The notes below the pieces were generated by a model. That model was not told the DNA's origin, did no database searches, and saw only the letters and a list, made by a program, of their open reading frames with translations. A DNA stretch of 39,374 nt from Micractinium sp. NFX-FRZ (Eukaryota > Chlorophyta > Trebouxiophyceae > Chlorellales > Chlorellaceae), in NCBI GenBank assembly GCA_029339195.1, contig JAPTJF010000537.1, positions 1 to 39,374 on the forward strand, in the 5' to 3' direction. The position numbers and the translations under genes were made by a program. Each line of letters starts with the position of its first letter. Position 1 is the first letter of the stretch. Of this stretch, positions 32,478 to 39,374 are shown in pieces.

Positions 32478-35400
32478 ATGAGCCTGGCTGCCGCTCCAGC
32501 AGCGCAGCGAGGCAGCCTACCATGCGCTTCACAGCAGCAGGCCCACGCGAGCAGGGGCGGCAGCAGCGGCGGCAGCAGCGGCACCAGGTGGCGGCTGGTG
32601 GGCAGATGTAGGACACAGGGGGGCGCAGGAGCAGCCCTGGGCAGGAAGGCCCTCCGGCATCAGCACCGCTGGGTGCAGTGCGGGGTGCAGGCGATCGCAG
32701 TGCCCGGGCCGCTCTTCATCAGCGAGGGCTTCGACCGCAACCGCTTGCGGGACAGCAAGACGCAGCAGCTGCCGTCAGGCACCTTTCTGCAGTTCCCGCT
32801 GCGTGAGGAGACGTCAGACCTCCGCCGCACCCCGCCGCTAGTCAGGTGCGCACCGCAGGGCCAGGGCTGCTCTGCTTGGTGGGCTGTGCAGCACAGGCAG
32901 CGCGGCATTCAAGCACTGGAACAGCAAATGATGCGTGTTGGGACGTCGCCTGCGGCCTGCACCCGCCAAGCACTGCTGCCGCCCCGCTCGGGCTGCCTGC
33001 CGCGAGCAAGCCTCCAGCTCCCATGCCCCAGCCAGCCACAGCAGCACCTCGGGCTGGCAGCCAGGGTCGCTACATGCTACACAAACCAGGCAGCAACCGA
33101 GGCCAGCGGCCCGGTGGGACGCAGCTCGGCAGCCCGCTATCGCTTCGACGTCTCCGCCTGCCGCCCGCCTTGGCCGCCCCACCTTGCCGCCGCCATGCCC
33201 CGCCCTCCGCCATGCCTGCCTCTCCGCCCCCGCAGGGTGCGCCTTGCTGTAGAGTACCGCGTGCACAGCCGGCAGATGATCTGCGTGGGGGGCAGCCAGA
33301 TCCCTTTTGGCTGGTCCTTCCTGTCCATCGCCAAGGTGCCCGCCTCGTGGAACCCCGGCGACATCTGGGCGGTGGAGGTGGAGCTGCCAGCTGGCACCAA
33401 GGTGGAGTACAAGTACGTCATCCTAGAAGAGCAGGACTGGACGCAGCAGGTGGGAGGCGCGGGGGTGCAGCCTTCTTTGGTTTCGTGCCTGCTGGGATGG
33501 GCGGCAGAGGTGGAGGCACCGGCGGGCTCCGCATGTGCAGCGTGCGTGGGTCGCTCTGGAGGAGCAGGACTGGGCGCAGCTTGCACGCTTGCAGCTCCCC
33601 TGCAGTGCAGTGTGTGGGGCAGCACTGGGTGGGGAGAGTGGGCGCCAACAGGGCAGGGCGATGCACAATGGCAGGTTGTGTGTGCAGATTGCAGACTGGT
33701 TCATGCGTGTGTGTGTGTAACGCTGTGTACGGGGATGGATGTGAGGGCGCAAATGGCGCAGTGCTTGGGCAGGGTTACGCGCATTGTGCGGCGCACTGCT
33801 TGGTTGCGGTGTTCTTGTGTTCTTGAGGGACGTGTTGAGAGTGTTGGTAGCAGGGCAGGGCGCAGCAAGTGCGTCTCGTTGCACTGGGCGTGGCGGGTGC
33901 TTTGATAGGGCGTTTTTTAATGGAAGGGCGGCGTCAGACTTGTGGCGACAGAGCAGGGGTGGTGGAGCGCCGCGTTGGTCGTAGCACGGGCGGGGTTGCC
34001 GAGACGGAACCTGAGGAGGCACGCTTGAGGAGGCTGCACTGCAGCTCAGCGTAGGCTGCACGGCAGCTTGTAAGGTTCTGCGCCTGCAAACGTGTGCACC
34101 TCAGGCTCTGCTTTCCGCGGTGCCTGTGCTGCCACACCTGCCTGATCCTTGTTCTTCCGCCTCTGTCTGCGCTGTTCAGGTGAATGAGCTGTCGGAAGGC
34201 AAGGTGGAGTACACGTACCGCATAGAGCCCGACTCCAGGTAGGCTGAGCTGCCTGCTGAGCTGGCAGGCCCACTGACGTGGCATGTGTCCTTGGATTGGC
34301 GGGCCGGCCAGCAAGCATCCAGCAGCTGGTGTGGCTGCAGGGAGGCTGGCAAGCTGGCAAGCAGAGTGGCCAGTGCGGCGGGCGGCGCACAGGGAGGGTG
34401 GAGCGCAGCAGTGGGTGGCTGGGCAATGCCGGCGCTCCCCTGCCAGTGCAGCCCGCTGCTCGCCTGCAGCACCTTCACACACTGCTCTGCCTTGCGTGCC
34501 CCTGTCTGCCTGCCTGCCTGCCTGCCTGTGCAGCCCGCCCGACGTCCAGAAGATCACCAAGCAAATGGCAATTGTGGCGTGGCAGCCGGGGCCCAACCGC
34601 CTGCTGCAAGTGCCCACAGAGGTGCGGGGGGTGGGTTAGCACAGCAGAGGGGAGCACAGCGGGCAGAACACAACAGGTGGGAGAGCACAGCAGGGGGCGC
34701 AGCAGGCCAGCACAGCAGGGGAGCACAGCAGGGGAGCACAGCAGGGAGCACAGCAGGGAGCACAGCAGGGGAGCACAGCAGGGAGCAAATTCAGCACTGC
34801 TGCCTGCTCGCTTAGTGCAGGCGGACTTGATGCAGCCGCAGCATCTTGCCTCTCTGCTTGCCTTTCAGCTCGCCCACTGCTGGCCTGCCTGCACGTTTGG
34901 ATTTGTGTGGTGCAGGAGGAGCTGGCGCAGCTGAAGCCCGGAGAGCGGATAGAGCGCGTGGCGCCCCCGCCGCCGCCGCTGCAGAGCAGCCAGCGCAGCT
35001 ACGGGCAGCAGGCGGTGGGCAAGCTGCTTGGGTCGCCGCCAGAGGCTGCGCCCACCAGCAGCGGCGTCACGCCACCCAGCAGCAGCAGCAGCAGCAGCGG
35101 CGCTGCGCCACCTAGCAGCAGCAGCAGCAGTCGACCACGGCAGGAAGAGTTGTCGGGCGTGTGGGAGATCCTCACGATTGATGGGGAGGGCCGTGCATTC
35201 CTAGACAGGTGCGGCAGGGTCAGGCGCAGGTTGGCGGTGTAGTGTGGGGGGCAGCCTCTGGCGCCCTGTGGCCCGAAAGCAGCCTTGCTTTGAGGGAGCC
35301 GCTAGACAGGCCCCCACCCGCTCTGTTGCACAGCAGCCAGGCATGGCGGCTGCGCTGCCAAGCGCTCGGCCCTTGGCTGGTCTCCAGGCTCCTGCTATGG

Positions 35401-35531
35401 CGTGCTGCCAAAGCATGTGGCACCCACTCTTGTCTGCCTGCCCTCTGCCTTGCCCTGCCTGCAGGCGCGACGTGTGGGGGCAAGAAGACCAGTCCGAGCG
35501 GTCGATGCGGCGGCCCCTCTTTGGACGATAG
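32478..35531 (+). CDS. CBM20 starch-binding domain protein, 362 aa, probably plastid-targeted
   Basis: Exons: 32478-32845, 33236-33449, 34180-34238, 34534-34621, 34916-35208, 35465-35531 (stop TAG); 1,089 nt, all in frame with good GTGCGC/GTGGGA/GTAGGC donors. The first 50 residues are Ala/Ser/Arg-rich with no acidic residues, as in chloroplast transit peptides. Residues about 124-243 form a CBM20-like module: VEYRVHSRQMICVGGS, then a Trp (GWSFL), then WNPGDIWAVEVELPAG, then KVEYKYV (178-184), and the hallmark WQPGPNR (230-236) followed by LLQVP. About 45 residues separate the YKYV strand from WQPGPNR, longer than usual, and contain a second KVEYTYRI (202-209). A Pro/Ser-rich linker with a run of Ser follows, then a short C-terminus ending in RRPLFGR. 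No catalytic domain is present, so it is likely an accessory starch-granule protein. CBM20 modules bind alpha-glucans; the partner is unknown. Confidence 0.85.
34635..34792. repeat. GGGAGCACAGCAG short tandem repeat in intron 4 of the CBM20 gene
   Basis: About ten imperfect 13-15-bp units of GGGAGCACAGCAG between exons 34534-34621 and 34916-35208. Confidence 0.85.
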
Positions 35532-36408
35532 CTTGCCTGTGGTGCGTGTCTCTGTGCACCAACCCACTCTAGGAAGACTTGGCGGCACGTGCACCCCTCG
35601 GCACCTCCCTGCTATGCGCCACCACACACACCAGTGGAGGGAGATTAAACGTGCAGCGGGGGCCCGCTGCACCTGTGGGCCCAGGCCCTGCCGCTGCCCT
35701 GCCCGCTCCTCGCCACGACTTGTTTGTGTGTGTGTTTGCTTGCCTGCTGACCCCACTGGCCTGCTTGCTTTCTCCCTGCTTCTCCCCGCTCCTCTCCCCC
35801 CTCCTCGCTTCCAGCAGACCCACTCCCACCTTGTTTCCCCGCTTCTCTTTGCCCCCCTCACCCTTCTACGACGTCCACATCTCTCGCTTTTCCCCAGCGG
35901 GGGCCTCCGGCACGCCTCCCCGCCTGGACACCGCTGCCCCCCGCCCCCTGGCTCCCGTGGGATGCAGCGTGCCGCGTGGGTGCGGGCGGGCCTTTGCGCA
36001 TGGCAGCTGTACCGCGCCGCAGCCCGCCCCTGCCCTGCCCCTCCGAGCGGCCCGCACCTACACCCCACCCCACCCCCGTAAATGTGTGCACCTCCCCGCT
36101 CTGCTTCCCCCCCTGCCCTCAACCAGTTGTGCTCACTGCTTCAGCTGCCCCCACCTGAATGACGCACGCACTACCCAGAACCAATTCAAACTGCTGCCTG
36201 CCTGAACGAGCGGCGCTGCGGACATGCCCCCCGCCTGGGGCCGCAGCGCGCGCGCCACACGCATATGGCGCCGCCCGCGGTGTGGGCCCCCCGACAAGCG
36301 CCACCAAACACACACACACACACACTCCCCTGTCCTCTCTTCTCACTCCCCTCCTCCCGGCGCCCAACCCCCGTGCACGCCGATTCTTTCCGCCCTCCTC
36401 TTCTCCCG

Positions 36409-36441
<33 letters not shown>

Positions 36442-37099
36442 TTGGTGATTTTTTCGCCGCCCAACACTGCTGGCTCAACGCATGCCTGTAAAACGCCCAC
36501 AGAACGCTTGGGTGTCTATCTGCTGCACTTTACAGGCAAGCGGGTGGTTGGTAAGCTGCCGCCACGTGCGCTACTAAGGCCACAGCGGAGGGGCTACGGT
36601 GCGTCCAGCTGGGGGCAGATGGGAGCGACGTCAAAACGAACCAGGAGAGGGGGGGCGGGCCCGTAATGTTGGTACAGCGGGTTGCTGCATTCGGTAGGTA
36701 GGGGAGTGAGGGTTTGAAGTGTTTGGAACAGGCGGTAAGCATGGTGGAGGCAGGAATGGGCGGGGCAGACGCCTGGCAAGGGGTGCCTGGCTGGCAGGGG
36801 GCAAGGTGGGCTGAACGCACAAGCAGGGGAAGGAGCAATGCAATGAATGCCAAGGGGAGGGGGAGAGATGTTCGCAGCAGCCGCGTTCGTTGTGTGTGCG
36901 TGTGCCGTACCGTCGGGCCGTGCCGTCGGGCTATCAAGGCTGGGAGGTGGGAGGGCGGGGCAGGGCGTGTGGCGGGGCGAGGCGAGGCGGGCGGGGGCTG
37001 AAGCGCAGCTGGCGCTGGCTAACGGCTGTGCACCACTCGCAGGAGCCTGCCTGCCACGCTGCGCACGCCGCCCCGCGCGCACTTCAGCACACACCGTCG
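35532..37099. other. Convergent intergenic region with a (CA)n tract and a 33-nt poly(C)
   Basis: No supported exon. It holds the 3' UTRs of the plus-strand CBM20 gene and the minus-strand gene beyond 37,100. A TGTAA on plus (36,487-36,491) and a TGTAA on minus (about 36,529-36,533) lie some 40 bp apart and could be the two polyadenylation signals (TGTAA is the usual signal in Chlamydomonas-type algae). A (CA) repeat lies at about 36,308-36,325. Confidence 0.5.
36409..36441. repeat. Poly(C) homopolymer, 33 nt
   Basis: Uninterrupted run of 33 C. The true length is probably unreliable because homopolymers this long are poorly sequenced. Confidence 0.97.
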
Positions 37100-39296
37100 T
37101 CATGTGCCCGAGGTCGAGGGCGCTGCGGCCGCGGCGGCTGCGGCTGCCCCCAGGTTGAAGTCGTGCTGCATGTCCACCGGCCCGTCGCCGTGCAGGTGGT
37201 CCAGTGCCAGGTCAGAGAGGCTGAAGTTGCGGGGCAGCGTGGCCAGCGGCTCGCCACCGCCGTGCGGGGGCGACATGTCGTGCAGCAGCGACTTGTGCAG
37301 GTCGTGGTCTGCGGCAGCAGGGGAGGGGGGTCATGGGGGCAGGGCAGGTGAGGGGGCAGGCAAAGAGGTGCACAGGCGTGGACTGTGAGGAAGGTGGGTG
37401 GCCTCACAGGGATGGGAGAAGGGCGGATGAGACGGAGAGCAGGCGGGCAGGCATGAGCAGGCGGGAAGCGTGGGCCCGCGGGGCAGTGAGCAGGCAGGCA
37501 TAGGGCCCTCCAGAGGACAGCTGCGGTCTCGTGATGATGCAAGCGATGCATCGCTTGCCGCACGCAGCACTTCCAATGCCTGCCGCCGCTGGCATGCAAC
37601 AAGCCATACGCCGGCTACAGCTAGCACGCAGCAATCAAGCCCAGCAGCGCTGGCGGGCGGGTGGCCCACCTGAGCCGACGCGCAGCAGCGGGGAGGGGCC
37701 GTGCCCTGCCCCCTGGTGGTCGTGCCCTGCCAGGTCTCCTGGGAAAGGGAAGTCGCCGTGGCTGCCGCTGGCAGCAGCCGCTGCTGCTGCGTGGTTTGCT
37801 GCGTGCAGCGGACCGCCCCCTTCCGCCGCCCCTTCCTGCGGGTGGCCTGCACCTAGCTGTTGCTGCTGCTGCTGCTGCGCCTGCTGCCCCTGCTGCCCCT
37901 GCTGCTGTTGAGGGTCGGACGCACCGCCGCCGGCGGTGGCCCCGACGCCCTCCAGCTGGCGCGGCGCCGGCTGCAGCACGCCCTTGCCGCCCCCACCTGC
38001 GCTGCCGCTGGTCTGGAAGAGCGGGATGCCGCCGGCTGTGGTGGACGCGAACTGGGGCACCGACGAAAACTGCTGCTGCTCGCCGGCGCCACCGTCCCAC
38101 CCCCGCTGCACCTTTTGCACCATGGCCACCTGCTGCTCGAGCAGGTGGTTGAACATGATGATCTGGCTCTTCAGCTTCAGGCGAGTGTAGTAGCAGCTGC
38201 AGGTACAGAGCAGGCCAAGAGTGGTGAGACGGGCAGTGGGGCGACAGGGGGCAAGGTGGCTGCAACGGAAGCGCCGCGGCAGAGTGCAATGCATTGGCCC
38301 ATCATCATCCACCGCCGCCGCCGCCGCAGCAGCAGCAAAAGCAGAAACACGCGCAGTCAGAGCACAAGTGCCAGCCATGCCTGGGCCCTGGCCACAGCGC
38401 AGCTGCAGCTGGTGTGTAGTGCAGTGCAGCGCACAGCAAGCAGGGGCTTCCATGCGAGGCGCACGCAAGAGAGGTGTGCGACATGCATGCCAGGAGGCAG
38501 CCAAGCGGGGGGCTGGACAGCAGGGCGGCAAGCAGAGGTGGCAGCATCAAGCAGGGGGCACGAGACGCGACCCCGTGCCAGGTGCGGCGCGTGCTCACCG
38601 GAAGAACTCTGGGTTCTGCTCCTCCAGCTTCTGCCACACCAGCTGCGTGAACCCCGGCTCAATCTTGGCCTGCTGCTGCAGAATGGACACCACCTCGTTC
38701 TGCGGGGCAGGCACAGGGGCGGGGGCATGGGCGGAGGGGCGGGGCATGTAGTGAGGAGGGGGCTGCGCAGGGAATTGCCAGGTGGGGGAGGGGAAGGGGA
38801 GACAACAGTCGCACCCACCGCTTGGCAGAACGAGCGCTTGCTGCCCCCAAGGGCTTCCTCCCCCCTCAGAGGCTGCATGGCCATGCATACACGCCAGCCG
38901 GAGCGCCACTTGTTGGCAGCAAGCACGCCATGCAGCTGCCGCCCAGCCAGGTGTGCACGCCGCAACACCGCCACCCAGCCGAGCAGCATGCAGCAAGCAG
39001 CGGCAGGCATGCAGCACCTGCTCCCACTCGAACAACGTGAGAAGGTGTGCCGCTGCCTGCAGGGCCCCCAGCTGCCCAGGTAACCAGCCATGACCCCGCA
39101 TCCAGCCCCCCACCAGCCCCCCAGATACCTCAGATGGCGCCCTACCTGCGTCATGTACAGCTGCAGGCAGCGCTCTATGAGGTTTTGGACCATCTGGATG
39201 TCATCCTGGCTGACCCCGCCTGGCCCTGACGCCGCCGCCGCCGCTGGCGCAGCACCCCCCGCCTGCGCCTTCCCATCCGCTGCTGTGCCGCCTGGT

Positions 39297-39374
<78 letters not shown>
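37100..39374 (-). CDS. Plant-specific A_thal_3526 (TIGR01589) domain protein, 5' end beyond the window (354 aa visible)
   Basis: Exons in transcript order: 39374 (edge)-39146, 38699-38599, 38196-37670, 37308-37100 (stop TGA 37100-37102). Joins are in frame with consistent phases (0, 2, 1). The visible N-terminus is a polyQ run of at least 25 at the window edge and a Gly/Ala linker. Then comes the conserved domain split over three exons: IQMVQNLIERCLQLYMTQ, EVVSILQQQAKIEPGFTQLV, WQKLEEQNPEFFR, CYYTRLKLKSQIIMFNHLLE. This closely follows the plant domain known as A_thal_3526 or TIGR01589, whose biochemical role is not established. Downstream is a long disordered region (Gly, Ser, Gln repeats, polyalanine) and a C-terminal stretch rich in His/Asp/Leu (NFSLSDLALDHL), ending in polyalanine. 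The composition resembles a nuclear regulatory protein, but that is inference. Confidence 0.85.
39298..39374. repeat. (CTG)n trinucleotide repeat at the window edge, about 26 units
   Basis: A perfect CTG run of 77 nt that continues past the window. It encodes polyglutamine (CAG) on the minus strand in the A_thal_3526-domain gene. Confidence 0.97.

Noticed and set aside
32478..35531. Rubisco-binding (pyrenoid linker) motif in the CBM20 protein
   Set aside because: I looked for D/N-W-R/K type motifs as in pyrenoid proteins; DWTQQ and DVWGQ lack the required basic residue.
35532..37099. ORFs in the convergent spacer (for example 36265-36666)
   Set aside because: They run through poly(C) and (CA)n tracts and encode only low-complexity peptide.
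1..39374. tRNA, rRNA or other structured RNA genes
   Set aside because: I saw no cloverleaf-compatible A/B boxes or rRNA signatures by eye. A tRNAscan or Infernal run would be decisive.

Overview
The window looks like nuclear DNA of a green alga (Chlorophyta, probably a chlamydomonadalean chlorophyte). It is very GC-rich. The genes are split into many short exons with GTGAGY/GTGCGY donors and (T/C)GCAG acceptors, the proteins carry long polyQ/polyA tracts, CAG/CTG and TGCC tracts are everywhere, and two genes encode domains typical of the green lineage (a plant-specific A_thal_3526/TIGR01589 domain and a starch-binding CBM20). The organism is an inference; no rRNA or organelle marker is present. 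Because GC-rich DNA has few stop codons, most long ORFs here are chance. I built gene models from splice sites, reading phase and comparison between copies.

Layout. (1) 8-283, minus: last exon of a gene that ends in a Cys-rich CxxCxGSGxxxCxxC motif. (2) 0.9-16.8 kb, minus: a tandem family of three paralogues of unknown function. The copies at 11,413-16,827 (591 aa) and 4,789-10,767 (546 aa) share the same 13-exon plan with identical intron phases. The third copy (about 0.9-3.7 kb) is a decaying pseudogene with several frameshifts, and its last five exons are missing. A LINE remnant lies antisense in intron 7 of the middle copy. (3) 16,828-17,058: a short divergent promoter region. (4) 17,059-19,837, plus: a gene with a polyQ/Ala/His-rich centre, a Trp-rich C-terminus and a GC-AG intron. 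(5) about 20,276-22,287: a 2-kb, 12-bp minisatellite whose minus strand is one long G-quadruplex-capable array. (6) 22,878-30,773, plus: a 13-exon gene for a roughly 1,300-aa SET-domain protein with coiled coils, Q-rich spacers and two SUMO-interaction-like motifs, one at the extreme C-terminus. A GNRA-capped hairpin follows its stop codon. (7) 32,478-35,531, plus: a 362-aa, probably plastid-targeted CBM20 protein. (8) 37,100 to the right edge, minus: a gene for a plant-specific A_thal_3526-domain protein. It converges on the CBM20 gene and runs off the window in a CAG/polyQ tract.

The genes do not form an evident pathway. The most unusual items are the uncharacterised tandem family with a copy caught in decay, the SET-SIM architecture, the G4-forming minisatellite between two genes, and a CBM20 domain that seems to have duplicated its own beta-strand region. 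All gene models were spliced by eye, and exact exon ends should be read with that in mind.
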